Source of the DNA: Owenia fusiformis
Lineage: Eukaryota > Annelida > Polychaeta > Sabellida > Oweniidae
Length of the DNA stretch: 64,000 bases
Reading direction: 5' to 3'
NCBI GenBank assembly: GCA_903813345.2
Contig: CAIIXF020000008.1
Location: 23,730,822-23,794,821, forward strand
In this document: positions 10,513 to 22,110 of the stretch, piece by piece
Position numbering within the stretch: position 1 is the stretch's first letter
Layout: each line of letters opens with the position of its first letter
Made by a program: the position numbers and the translations under genes
Notes under the pieces: model-generated
The model's database searches: none
Seen by the model: the letters and a program-made list of their open reading frames with translations, nothing else
What the model was told of the DNA's origin: nothing

Positions 10513-11533
10513 GGTGTGATATTTGACATAGACAATGGACGCGTATCACAATCACCATTCACGTGCTCATCCATGATACATATTTATTTGTTCATTTATT
10601 TACTTATTTATTTATTATGAAGTATTAATTGTGTGTGTTGTTATATATCAGTTTCTGGTAAAGTAAATAAGTGTAGGGCTTACACAAGGATCAACGTTTT
10701 TTAAGACTGTTTATGTACTTGTATATCCCCTGCCGTTCTAAGAGGAAGAGCAATGAATTGCGATTTTTCAGTCAAAACAATGAAATAAACACACTCTGTT
10801 TATTTTGTTAAACATTTAACAAATAAAATTGTGTATAACCTTATATTTTTTCAAAACATCACTAAATATGAAAATATTGCAAATAAAGTTAATCCTTGTG
10901 TGAGCCCTATATTTATTTACTTTGCCAAAAATGAATATAATGGTAATTAAAATATTTTGAAAACATTGAATAGGTGAAATAGGAATATTATCATTAACAA
11001 CCATGACTTTTGAATTAAGATGGTATTTTCAGGTCAGAAATATATAATTCATCACAATTATTGTTTTTTATAAAAATGGCCACACGCAAATGGACTATCA
11101 TACTTATCAATTTCAAATTTGCCTCCTATATTGTATACCCATTGCTATTATTTGAAAAAAATATTTTTTTATAAAACTCATCTTTTTGATGGTTGCACCT
11201 TGGTGCAAGCCGTTTAGCCCTTTCGTGTCACCTTTTTGAGTGCAGACAAGTAAAAATGAGTAGTTGATGGACCAATCTATAATGATAATGGGTCTCTTCA
11301 TAGTAAGCCACCACAACATAGGTTTTTGTGATTTTCTGGAGTTTTGGCACACACTACCTAGTTCAAAACTTGATGACAATTAGGGAGGTGGGAATCCACA
11401 GTTTTGAAACATGATTGCTCGAAGATTGCAAGTCTTCAACGAAATGGACGACATCTGGAGCATATTTTGAAACGACCATAACTCTATAAATATACTACTT
11501 TAATTATTAGAACATTGTCAAAGGATCCTACAT
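10513..11533. other. Non-coding stretch with one 290-bp inverted repeat
   Basis: Arms at about 10648-10700 and 10884-10936 are complementary (GTAAAGTAAATAAGTGTAGGGC / GCCCTATATTTATTTACTTTG) around a 185-bp loop, a MITE-like or foldback structure. The rest (10937-11533) is AT-rich with no convincing gene. Confidence 0.65.
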
Positions 11534-12275
11534 TGAAAGAACTCTTTATGTGCCAAAGGACCGCAAGTTGTTTGTAGAATGAATCGGGGTAGTTTTTTTC
11601 ATTTATTTCGCTAGTGTTTTCATCTAAAAAAAACATCAATACACTTTAAAACATTTTATTGACCATAAGATTGCACCATATAATCCCAAAAACTATTTCT
11701 CAGTTTCGAGGATTATCTATGGATTAACACCAAGGACTTGTTATTTTCAAACTTCAGAGGGCTGGGAGTCATTGATTACGATCGATTTTGAATGATATTA
11801 TTATTAATGCTGTTTTTTATAAGTTTCATTGATGCCATTAAATTCTCAAATTGTGTAAATGGTACCCCTTCCTTAATCCATAGAATTTTCTCTTTGATGA
11901 TATTCCCATAGTAATCTTATGGTATAGTTCCAAGCAGATTTTGAGATAGCAGGAAAGTTAATCATTAATACATACCTTATTGGGTTGTTTTGTTTTATAT
12001 CACAAGCCAAATAGCGATCGTAATAATGTAATAATGATTCTCAACCCTCTAAAGTTTGAAAAAATAACAAAACCTGAATCCATAGATAATCCTTGAAAAT
12101 GAGAAATATTTCTTAGGATCCCTATATGGTGCGATTTTATAGTCAATAAAATGTTTTAAAGTGTATTGATGTTTTTTAGAGGAAACACACAAGCGAAATG
12201 CATGAAAAAGTTCCACAGATTCATTCTACAAACAACTCGCGGTCCTTTGAGAGCAATCAGTTCCTTCATTTAAGA
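11534..12275. repeat. Foldback element with about 250-bp arms
   Basis: The left arm, about 11534-11785, is complementary to about 12012-12275. Shared blocks include CCAAAGGACCGCAAGTTGTT, CATCAATACACTTTAAAAC, GATTATCTATGGATT and GGTGCGATTTTATAGTC on the right with its degraded partner on the left. The loop is about 225 bp. The arms have diverged by scattered substitutions, so the element is old. No coding sequence. Confidence 0.85.
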
Positions 12276-12295
12276 AAACTATTGAAGAAATGGAG

Positions 12296-13214
12296 GGTTT
12301 CTATTATAGGGTCTAAATCTACCACAAACTTCTGTTTTATCAAAAATCTACCTTAAAAACTCCCGTTTTTTTCAAAATCTACCGTAAAACCCAGTTTTTT
12401 TCATAACATACCGCAAAAATCCATTTTTTTCAAAAATCTACCGTAAACTCCAGTTTTTCAGAAATCTACCGTAAAAACTCCAGTTTTTGAAAACCTACTT
12501 TAAAAACTCCCGTTTTTATAGAACCTACCGCAAAAACTCCAGTTTTTTCAAAATCTACCGTAAAACCCAGTTTTTTTCATAGCATGCCGCAAAAATCCAG
12601 TTTTTTCAAAAATCTACCGAAAAAACTCCAGTTTTTCAGAAATATACCGTAAAAACTCCCGTTTTTGAAAATCTACTTAAAAACTCCCGGTTTTCAGAAC
12701 CCTACCGCAAAAACTCCCGTTTTTCAAAACTCTACCGCAAGAACTCCAATTTTTTAGTATACCTCCAAAATTCCCGTTTTTCCGAAATCTACCGTAAAAA
12801 CTACAGTTTTTTCAAATATCTACAGTAAAAACTCAAGTTTTTTACAATCTACGTCGAAAACTACCTTTTTAAAAAAAATCTACTGTAAAAGTCCTTTTTA
12901 AAAAAATCTCCCGCAAAAACTCCCGTTTTTCCAAATCTACCGCGAGCACTACCATTTTTTAAAAAATCTGCCGTAGAAACTACCGTTTTTTTAAAATCTA
13001 CCGTAAAAACTACCGTTCTTTGAATCGTTTTTCAAAATCTCCCGTTTTTTCAAAATCTACAGCGAAAACTAGTTTTTTTTTCAAAAATCTCCGTTAGAAC
13101 TCCCGTCTTTTTAAAAATACTCCCGCAAAAAGCACCGGATTTTGGAAAACCTCCAGTAAAAGAACCGCAATTTTCAAAATATCTCCCGCAAATTTTTCAT
13201 TTAAGGTTGGCAGG
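12296..13214. repeat. CTACCGTAAAAACTCC-type minisatellite with GGTTGGCAGGT end
   Basis: About 30 imperfect units of roughly 30 bp (AAATCTACCGTAAAAACTCC + AGTTTTTTC). The right edge, AAGGTTGGCAGGTCTGG, matches the terminal word of the element at 16423-17405, whose left part is the same minisatellite on the other strand. This array is therefore probably a related element that has lost its other end. Confidence 0.85.
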
Positions 13215-13860
13215 TCTGGCTCATGTAGTATGATAATAAGCCACACTGCCCTTATTACAGGTAGTTTACCTCTAACAACTGAAAATGATAAAAATGGTCA
13301 TGTGCCTTAGGTTCAAGTGTAAGCTGTGGAGACCTTCAGTTCTGATTTATGAGTGTACATATCGATATAAGGTTTTATCTTGAGAGCCCTCTGTAAGATA
13401 GCAATGTTAATGAAACTTCAATGAACATGAGAAAATATTACCCTTGCATTGTGGATTTCATTCTTTTTTCATATGATTAAAATCTTGAGTTTTGACACAA
13501 TGGAGATTACGCTCATTAATTCGTACTACCACTAGTAGAGTTTCTGAGAGACGTTGCAGGCCATTAATCAAATAATTTATATCTACTCTGAAAGGGATAT
13601 CAATAGATGTTGTCATATGACAAGTATACAGTATTGTAATATATTATAAAAGGTGCTTCCATCCATAGTAAGTTGTGTTTTTTGGTTCACTTATTTTCTC
13701 ACTAACTCTATAAAATACAACAATTCTCAATATCACAATTCCTTATAACGCAGAATGAAATATACAATTGCATTCTTTCAGTGATCTCTATCGCACCCTA
13801 AGGTGCTATATTGTAATCAGTTTGCAGGGCGGTTGGGCGGGCGGGCGTCCCGAATAATCT
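13215..13860. other. No gene recognised
   Basis: AT-rich single-copy-looking sequence without a convincing exon, repeat or RNA gene. The last 50 bp contain a GGGCGGTTGGGCGGGCGGGCG run that introduces the following tandem repeat. Confidence 0.5.
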
Positions 13861-14770
13861 TGTCTACAGGTTTCCAGCCAAACCGTTTGAGGGATTCATT
13901 TGAAATTCTCAGGGATGATTCTACCTATGAAAGTTTAGAACTGATTAGTTTTTGGGCATTCTGGGTAAATGTTAAGGCGGCCATTTTGGATTATTTCCGT
14001 CCTAAAATCTTGTCTGTCAAGGCTTGTCTACAGGTTTCCAGCCAAACCGTTTGAGGGATTCATTTGAAATTCTCAGGGATGTTTCTACCTATGAAAGTTT
14101 AGAACTGATTAGTTTTTCGGCATTCTGGGTAAATGTTAAGGCGACCATTTTCGATTTTCCGTCCTAAAATCTAATCTTGTCTGTCAAGGCTTGTCTACAG
14201 GTTTCCAGCCAAACTGTTTTAGGGATTCATTTGAAATTCTCAGGGATGTTTAGAACTGATTAGTTTTTCGGCATTCTTTGTAAATGTTAAGGCGGCCATT
14301 TTGGATTTTTCGTCCTAAAATCGTGTCTGTGAAGGCTTGTCTACAGGTTTCCAGCCAAACCGTTTGAGGGATTCATTTGAAATTTTCAGGGATGTGTCTA
14401 CCTATGAAAGTTTATAACTCATTAGTTTTTCGGCATTCTGGGTAAATGTTAAGGTGGCCATTTTGGATTTTCCGTCCTAAAATCTTGTCTGATAAATGTT
14501 AAGGTGGCCATTTTGGATTTTCCGTCCTAAAATCTTGTCTGTCGAGGCTTGTCTACAGTTTCCAGCCAAACCGTTTGAAACTCATTCGTTTTTCGGCATT
14601 CTGGGTAAAAGTCATAATTTTCAGGGATGTTTATACATTGTGAAAGTTTAGAAGAACTGATTCGTTTTTGGCCATTCTGGATATGTATTAAGGCAACCAT
14701 TTTGGATGAGAGTTTAGAACAATTAGGTTTTGGGCATTCTTGGTAAGTGTTAAGGCAGCCATGCTACATG
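13861..14770. repeat. Tandem repeat of about 165 bp, five degenerate units
   Basis: Each unit begins TGTCTACAGGTTTCCAGCC and carries GAACTGATTAGTTTTTCGGC and AAGGCGGCCATTTTGGATT. Unit starts are near 13861, 14025, 14192, 14338 and 14550, with spacing of 146-212 bp because of indels. Open frames across units encode only the repeat. A single diverged unit lies at about 15640-15770, and a cousin with the same GAGCTGATTAAC...GCGGCCAT core forms the array at 63400-63830. Confidence 0.9.
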
Positions 14771-15962
14771 CTATATGAGGTACTAGTGACATGTACTTGG
14801 TATCTTTAAGCTGTAGCTACAATTTTAATATATTTTTTATTTTACAACTTTGATCTTAGATTATATTGTAGTAAAATGAGTTTCTAGAGTATAGTATTTA
14901 AGCTTCGAGTATTGTCAATAACAAGGTTTTCTGAACTGAAGAGGTGTGTCACTTGTCTTGTCAGTATGTGTTTGTGTATTTTTTCTATTTAATAAAAAAA
15001 ACTTAATAAGTAAAGGTTTTGTAGTTTTTAATATGAGGCCTTTCATCAGAATGTCAACATATACTTATTTTGAAAGGCCTAATCTGTGCATGTAGTAATG
15101 TAGTGTACATGTATGCTCAGGTTAGTAGTTGGGTCAATATTTCAATATATGTCAAAAAATGTAATTAATTACGTTTGGGGGGGGGGGGTAAAGCCTTATT
15201 TAATAAGATGACAGTGTTTCCCAGAGTTTTCTGCAATGTATATGATCATTAAAATTATATAACAGCTACAGCGTGAAAAATAATTTGATATGTGCTGTGT
15301 ATAGCAGTAGCAGATATTGCATGCTGGGGTTGTACTTTTACACTGCGTACAAATCTACATTTTGACTCGTTTACACTGTATACGACGAATCAACATAGAA
15401 TGGTCCCAATTATTTTAAGGAAAATCTGAATTGTGGGATTTTTTAAAAAATAAAAAGAATTTCCCATTGAGAGTTATGTTAAATTAAAACATTTTTTTAA
15501 AAAATATCTAAACGGTCAATCTTTCCAATTTTCACATATTTTGTAATACATCAGTATATCTTTTACTAGGATTCTTTTCAGGAAAATCTGAATTGTAGAA
15601 AAAAAGCTGATACACTGTGAACTTATACCTTAAAACGTGTCTCTTGAGGGTTGTTTATAGGATTCATCCTAAAATTTTAGAGATGTTACTATGGGAAGTC
15701 TAGAACTGATTAATTTAAGGCAGTCTGGGTAAATGTTAAGGTGGCCATTTTGAATTTTCCATCCCGAAAAGTGTATTCTGTTCAAGGGTGCGATTCTGTT
15801 CACCCCGTGGCTTGTTTGGATTTTTGATGATTTTAAAGCATTAGATAAAAAGTATTCGATTTGATATTCACAGCACTTGCGGATCCAGGAACCTGAGTGA
15901 TCTTTTGGATTTTTGATGATTTTAAAGTATTAGATAAAAAGTATTCGATTTAATATTCACAG
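14771..15962. other. Non-coding, with short duplication
   Basis: Contains a poly-G run near 15178, the diverged 165-bp unit at about 15640-15770, and a 75-bp direct duplication (about 15828-15900 and 15905-15980; GGATTTTTGATGATTTTAAAG...GCGGATCCAGGAAC). The second copy contains the left end of the hAT-like MITE, so a piece of an earlier copy is embedded in the first. No gene seen. Confidence 0.6.
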
Positions 15963-16092
15963 CACTGGCGGATCCAGGAACCCCCCCCCCCTTATGTGGG
16001 CAGAAAAAAGTATTAAGGCCCCAAAAAATTTTTCGGAAACGTTTTTTCCGACTCAACAATTCCCCCCTTGTTTACTTCTGGATCCGCCAGTG
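15963..16092. mobile_element. 130-bp hAT-like MITE
   Basis: Perfect 15-bp terminal inverted repeats CACTGGCGGATCCAG / CTGGATCCGCCAGTG, with a C-run and a C-rich stretch near the two ends. This terminal word is familiar from hAT-derived MITEs in many animals (recalled knowledge, not searched). An 8-bp target duplication is not clear; CACAG occurs on both flanks. Only a very short AT-rich interior remains. Confidence 0.75.
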
Positions 16093-16422
16093 CACAGGTT
16101 GACAGAATTTGAAGATAACTGTAGACACAGATATCAGCCGATGACTTATATAGATTCCTCATTTTAAGTAAACCTGATATTGGTTGCATATAAGATAATA
16201 TCTACAGTTCACTTATTCACTGACCAGCCAGGTATCGAACTACAAACTGCTACAGGGCTGAGGTAAAGTCATGCCTATGTATGGATTAGTAGGATGGATG
16301 GTTCTGATATTGTGTAAAATAGGTAAGTTGAATAGACCATAGAAATGGTTCTTGAAACATGTTTTTCTTCATCAGGTGCATAGTGAATAGCCAGGATCTT
16401 AAAATTGACAAGCCTCCATTCC

Positions 16423-17405
16423 CATACCTGCCAACCTAAGACCAAAAATTTGCGGTAGTTTTTTTGAATTGCGGTATTTTTGCGGTCGATTTTTTCAAAA
16501 TGCGGTAGTTTTTGCGATATTTTTCGACAAAATGAGGTAGTTTTACGGTAGATTTTTAAATGGATTATTGAAAAAATGGTACCTTTTCGGAAGTTTTTGA
16601 AAAATACGGTAGTTTTACGGTAGATTTTGAAAAAATGCGGTTGTTTTGCGGTAGATTTTTGAAAAAACCAGTTTTGTCGGAGATTTTGTAAAATGCGGTA
16701 GTTTTCCAGTAGATTTTAAAAAATGCGGTAGTTTTTGCGGTAGATTTTCTGAAAAAACGATAGTTTTGCGGAAGATTTTGAAAAAATGCGGTAGTTTTTG
16801 CGGTAGATTTTTGAAAAAAACTGTCGTTTTGCGGTAGATACTGAAAAATGCGGTAGTTTTACGGTAGATTTAAAAAAATTGCGGTAGTCTTTGCGGAGGA
16901 TTTTGAAAAAATGTGGTAGTTTTGCGGTAGATTTAAAAAAACTGATTCTGCATAGATTTTGACACACTTCAATGAATAAATAATAAAGTATGTTTTTCTA
17001 ACACAGCATTCATGGAACTCTTTCATAAACAGATTAACAATTTGAATACTTCAGTGTTTTTATAACTACAGTAGAACCTGTAGCAGTTGAACACTGTGTT
17101 TTTACATCATGATACTCCCCAGTGTGTTGACTGATTGCACGCTAGCCTACTTAGTTACTAAGTAAGCAATATCCACTGTCACAGACGTGCCGACACCTAT
17201 TTATTTTCGGGTTGGTAATGGAATATTACAAGGGCAATATGAGATCTGGGAAGACTTCAATTTTTCAGAATTTCCAAATAATAACGGTAGATTTTACTGT
17301 AGTTTGAACAAGAATACTGTTAATTACGGTAGTTTGTCATTTTTTACGGAAAAACAAAAATTTTACGGTAGATTCCCGTAAAAAACGGATAGGTTGGCAG
17401 GTATG
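16423..17405. mobile_element. Minisatellite-bearing DNA element, TIR CATACCTGCCAACCTA
   Basis: Terminal inverted repeats CATACCTGCCAACCTA (16423) and TAGGTTGGCAGGTATG (ending 17405). From the left TIR inward, about 500 bp consists of 25-35-bp units of GCGGTAGATTTTTGAAAAAA. From the right TIR inward, similar ACGGTAGATT words recur more sparsely (17280-17385). The middle (about 16960-17280) is unrelated AT-rich sequence. A 983-bp non-autonomous element; superfamily not recognised and no target duplication visible. Confidence 0.75.
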
Positions 17406-17995
17406 ATCCCTGACTACACCGATGTCATGGTAATTTTCAATCATATATTTATTATAATAAAATACGTGAATAATTCCTCTTCTATCAATATATTTATTAG
17501 AACTCTTGAGTTTGAAACCTTATGCAACATGAAGTGCGGTAGTGATCATGAGGAAACACAAGTGACTTTGTTTAAGGAAAATAAAAAAATTAAATTGTAC
17601 TTTAATTATGAAGGACTGTCAAAGTTAAACAACTTTATCTGTTTAAAATTTGTATCATGTTAACACATTTTTAAATTAAATATGAAACCGCATTGATGGC
17701 AAATTGAAAGCTATACGTTTGAAAGATATAATCTACCATTTGTGTCGTTCATTAACCCCAAAACACTAAGGTAAAAATAGTCACACGAAGGGGGGGGGGG
17801 GGCACCCCCTAGTAACCCCCTTGTAAATTGTTTATTATATAGTAGAGTTAGAATGTTCATGTAATAGCTTTAACAACTATAATAATGCAAGATAGCGTAA
17901 TTTTATTCTAAAGATAACACATATGGTAGAAATACTGTAGTTGTAGCTTTTTCTGATTTTGTCTATTGGAGCTGATGATAACATCATGATAAATC
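17406..17995. other. No gene recognised
   Basis: AT-rich, with a poly-G run near 17788. The 89-codon frame at 17394-17663 shows no domain. Confidence 0.5.
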
Positions 17996-19116
17996 AATTC
18001 TATTGGACATTTCAAACAAAAATGCAAGTAATAAGACGTTTGTTAAGGTTGATGCTAATGACACTTATAAATCTAGATTTATTGCTGGTTCTAGGGTTAG
18101 TTCTACTAAAAAGGTTTCTTGGCTATTGACTAGATGTCTCCAAGCTGTTAAAAATAATAGGGAGTCTTACTGTAATGCCATTTTTAGAAATTCTGGGATT
18201 AACCTTATGTGGATCCTTAAAAATTCGAAGGACCTTTTATCTAAATTTGATCAACCAAATTATTCGAAAGTTAAATGTAATTCCACATTGGATTTTTCCA
18301 CACGTTACACATCAATTCCTCATAACAAACTGAAAAAGGAAATATTTGGTATCATTAAAAACACAATGAAAGGAAGTAGATTTAAATTTGTAAATTGTAA
18401 TTCAAATAGGGCTTTCTTTTCCAGTGATCAATATGAAAAGTATATTTCTTTTACTGCAGTACAACTTTGTGAGGTTTCAGACTTTTTGATTGATAACATT
18501 TATGTAAAGTTTGGAACGTCAAAATATAAGAATACCAATGGGGACAGATTGTGCTCCTCTTGTGGCAGACCTTTTTCTATTATCGTATGAATATAAATTT
18601 TGCAAAAGATGATGAAAGATAAGACAAAATTCCACATAGCTAAACTTTTTATTAAAACAGATAGGTATATAGATGACCTGTTGAGTTTGGACAACCCTGG
18701 ATTTGAAGATTTTGTAAATGAGATATACCCTTCCGAGTTGAGTTAAAAAGATCAATGGATCGAACATGAATGCGCTTTATCTTGACCTTCTCATTAACAT
18801 TGAACAAGACAACAGTATATATTGTAAATTGTATGATAAACGAGACGATTTCAACGTTGATATTGTGAATTTTCCCCATTTAGACAGTTGTATTCCATTA
18901 AACCCAGCATATGGGGTCTATGTATCCCTGCTTATTAGATATGGCAGGGCATGCTCTAAATATTTAGATTTTAAGTCAAGACACAATACTTTAGTGATCA
19001 GTCTGTTAGGTCAAGCTTAAGAAATACTTTCTGAGCTTTGCAAAAAATACAAATCATTAATTTCGAAGTTTCAAGTTTTACCACTTAAGATGCTGAAGGA
19101 TGTAGGAATTGTTTAA
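17996..19116 (+). mobile_element. Penelope-like reverse transcriptase remnant
   Basis: A readable reverse transcriptase in consecutive blocks: KSRFIAGS near the start, a palm-entry block (NSGINLMWILKNS, LDFSTRYTSIPHNKL), GTDCAPLVADLFLLSYE, the catalytic RYIDDLL block, and a thumb-side block (LYDKRDDFNVDIVNFPHL, NPAYGVYVSLLIRY, ACSKYLDF). This order and wording match the Penelope-like or closely related reverse transcriptases common in marine invertebrates (recalled knowledge). The frame is interrupted a few times, so it is a dead copy. No GIY-YIG endonuclease or terminal repeats were found; flanking sequence is AT-rich. Confidence 0.75.
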
Positions 19117-20407
19117 GACATTGGCGCTGAACTCACAATTTTTCACTTGGCACCTTTTGAGGTGGATCCCGGTGTAACAGATATAAGTGTCCCCAGTGGC
19201 CAGTGTCAATGGGGCAGTTAACCCTGGGGGCTTGTCCGTCGGCCTAAACTCCAAGTTTTAAGTGTCTCCCTTGAAGTTTTGAATGTCCCCTTGGAGAGGC
19301 TAAAAACCAGCATCATTCGAAAGCTAGTTTTTAGTGCCCCCCCCCTTTATTTATGTATCAACTAATAATTCGTTTAATCATGAATAAATCATCGAGCACT
19401 ACTCTGTTACGTTAAATATAGACCAAATACAACACAATTCACAAAATGTAAGTAAATTATTGCTTTTATTTGCATGGACATCAAGTGAGCCTAAATTAAC
19501 TTAAAGGCACACTATACTTAATTTAGAAGAAAAAAGAAAAAATATTCATTGAAATATGTTACTCACACACTTGCTCAAATATGACACAAAGTTTGATCTG
19601 CTTTAATATTAAACCATGCATGAAAAAAAGCTCACATAGAAAAAATTATCTGGAAGCTCAGAGATCATTAGACATGCATGCACATTGCACATGTTAAACA
19701 AAGTGCATGTTCTAAATTACTATTGATTTAAAAGATGGCGACACTTCTATAAAAATTAATGTATCATGTAATTTACAAACAACTTTGCCATCTTTCAAAG
19801 ACAAAGATAAGAACTTGATATATAGCTTGACAGATCGAAAATATTTTTTGATAATTTATTGTAAGCTTTGATGTGGTCCATTTAAGCTATTGTTGGTGTC
19901 AAATGAAAGATAAGGTTCTTATCAATACATTGGACATACTATGAAATTTAAATGTAAGTCTTTATTTTGTCCAAAAATGTTGAAAATTCCCAAAGTGGGC
20001 CTTAAAGGACTTTGTATCACTGTCCTGTACTAGTAGTATCACTGTTCTTTATATATTACTAGTTTTCTTTTACAAAATGATACGGACCATAGCGTCACCA
20101 CCTTGGTTACTATAGCAACCGTAAAAGTTAAGTAGTAGAGGTATATACATGAAATCTTAACAGTGTAAGGGAATAAAATGGGGCACACTACATACCAACC
20201 AACCAACTACTATGAACAAGATTGATTCATTATTTTATAAAATAAGATATATTTGTGCAATTATAAGTAGGAGAAAAGTGGTCAGGAAGAATAAATAAAA
20301 ATATCAAGAACTTTTCTTTCAAAAAATCAATGCAGCTGAAAATATACCATCTAAAACCAGAGTGTATAGAACAGTAAAGAAAATGTATAAACAAGAGAAA
20401 TACCTTA
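19117..20407. other. No gene recognised
   Basis: AT-rich intergenic or intronic sequence. At about 19150-19330 there is a GC-richer patch with GTCCCCAGTGGCCAGTG words and a C-run. No exon, RNA gene or clear repeat was identified. Confidence 0.5.
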
Positions 20408-20970
20408 TAGCGAGATCAATAGTGCAAAAATAGTTCATTCATGGAACGAAGCGTGAAACTTTCCACATATCATCAGAATACCTTTCCCTTTGATTTAAGA
20501 GCCAGAGCCATTTTTGTGGTCCACTAGAATGATCAAAAAATAGTAAGTACCCCCTCCCACCAAATCCCATGGGGGTGGGGAGATATCGAAATATTTTTTT
20601 CATAAAAAAATTTCTTTGAATATGGTCATACTACAGTTTTAGAGTGCTATTTTCATGGGGAAGAAATTTTGCAAACATAACAAGATGATTTATCATCGAA
20701 TTTCATCATAGTTAAAGACTAATCATGGGCGACGCCCACTTTTCATACCTTGAACATTTAGGTTATTAAATCTCTATCATGGGTTGAACAAATGAATGTA
20801 ATTCAGTTTTCTGGATAACATCAGATACCTTTTTGATGTAAGGTGCAATAATTAATCTTTGCATTTGACTTCTTAAAGGCTTACACCATATCAAAACCCT
20901 GTTTAGAAAAAGAAAGCAAGCAACAAATGTCCCAGATCTACAACATGTATCCACTATTCTATGTACATGT

Positions 20971-21219
20971 ATGATTACTCCCCTGAAGAGAACCTATGCT
21001 ACAGACACAACTGTCCAGAAAATAGATGATGATGTGCTTAAACAGTTTGATGACTGGTGTGCTGACCAAGTGCCTATTAGTAAACAGTTTGATGAATGCC
21101 GTGCTGACCAACAGAATGTACCAGTCTTCAAGCTTTGGTTTCTGCTTATTCAAATTGAAATACTGTGCCTTGACTATGTGAGGGCTATAGGACAGGAGAA
21201 TTTTCCTCTCTATTTCTAG
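20971..21219 (+). pseudogene. Gene-like fragment in left palindrome arm (KQFDEWCADQQNVPVFKLWF family)
   Basis: The frame reads ...TYATDTTVQKIDDDVLKQFDD, then WCADQVPISKQFDECRADQQ and NVPVFKLWFLLIQIEILC with DYVRAIGQENFPLY. The same residues recur, with breaks, in the right arm on the other strand (21900-22100), and a second degraded module lies at 21340-21460. The aligned words keep amino acid sense (FKxWF.II.IEILCL..V.AI..GNFPLY), so this derives from a real protein. It resembles a family seen next to mobile elements in cnidarian and molluscan genomes, where similar WF..I...ELL.L.FVRA words occur. That link is from memory, and the function is unknown. Confidence 0.45.
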
Positions 21220-21895
21220 ATGGTTTCTCTTTGATTTTCATAGTTGTTAAAGACTAGTCATGGGAGACGCCCCCTTTTCATATGCTGAACATTTAGGCTT
21301 TTAAACCTCTTTCATGGGTTGAACCAGAACAAGAAGGGCAGCCACAGTCACAGCCTGCAGTCTCTAAATTCTCAAGAGAGCCTATACTACATATACAGCT
21401 GCCCAGAATCTTAGCAAGCTTGTCACCTGTTTTTTTTGTTTTTTGACCTTGTCAATATGCTTGCTGAGCACCAGTTCAGTATATCATCAGAACTCAAAGT
21501 TCAAAAATGGATAGCTTTTGGAATTTTTTTTTTAGAAATATCTCACTTCCCATGAAATTGCAGCTGCCCTTTGACATGGTAGGACTATGTGTCTCCCCTT
21601 ATTTCATGCTCCCACAGATTCAGACACTACACCAGAAAAGGCTGGGAAAATGATTTGGGTGCCAGTGTAGAAAACATTGTATAAAATCTCAACAAAATGT
21701 TCAATGATTGGAATCCAGATATAGTGTCTGAACCTGTTTGGGCATGAAATAAGGGGAGACACATAGTCCTACCATGTCAAAGGGCAGCTGCAATTTCATG
21801 GGAAGTGAGATATCTCTAATTTTTTTCTTTTCCAAAAGCTATCCATTTTTGGTACTCAGCAAACATATTGACAAGGTCAAAAAACAAAAAACCAG

Positions 21896-22110
21896 GTGAT
21901 AAGATTGCTCATTGACTGGAGATAAAGAGGGAAATTTCCCTCTCTGATAGCCTACACTTAGTTAAGGCACAGTATTTCAATTCAAATAATCTGAAACCAA
22001 AACTTAAAGACTGGTACATTCTGTTGGTCAGCACACCATTCATCAAACTGTTTATCACTTCATTATCTAGATTCTGGACAGCTGTGTACACTGTATGTAG
22101 TATAGGCTCT
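21896..22110 (-). pseudogene. Gene-like fragment in right palindrome arm
   Basis: On the reverse strand the words YTAVQNLDNEV, KQFDEWCADQQNVPVFKFWF, IEILCLN and AIREGNFPLYLQSMSNL can be read, but in more than one frame and with stops. It is the partner of the left-arm fragment and extends a few residues further (LQSMSNL). A third module on this arm (22200-22370) reads ...QNLDDDVLKQFDEWCADPVPKQFDEW. Confidence 0.45.

Noticed and set aside
12296-13214. CRISPR-like array
   Set aside because: Units are adjacent, variable and without spacers, and the context is eukaryotic; it is a minisatellite.
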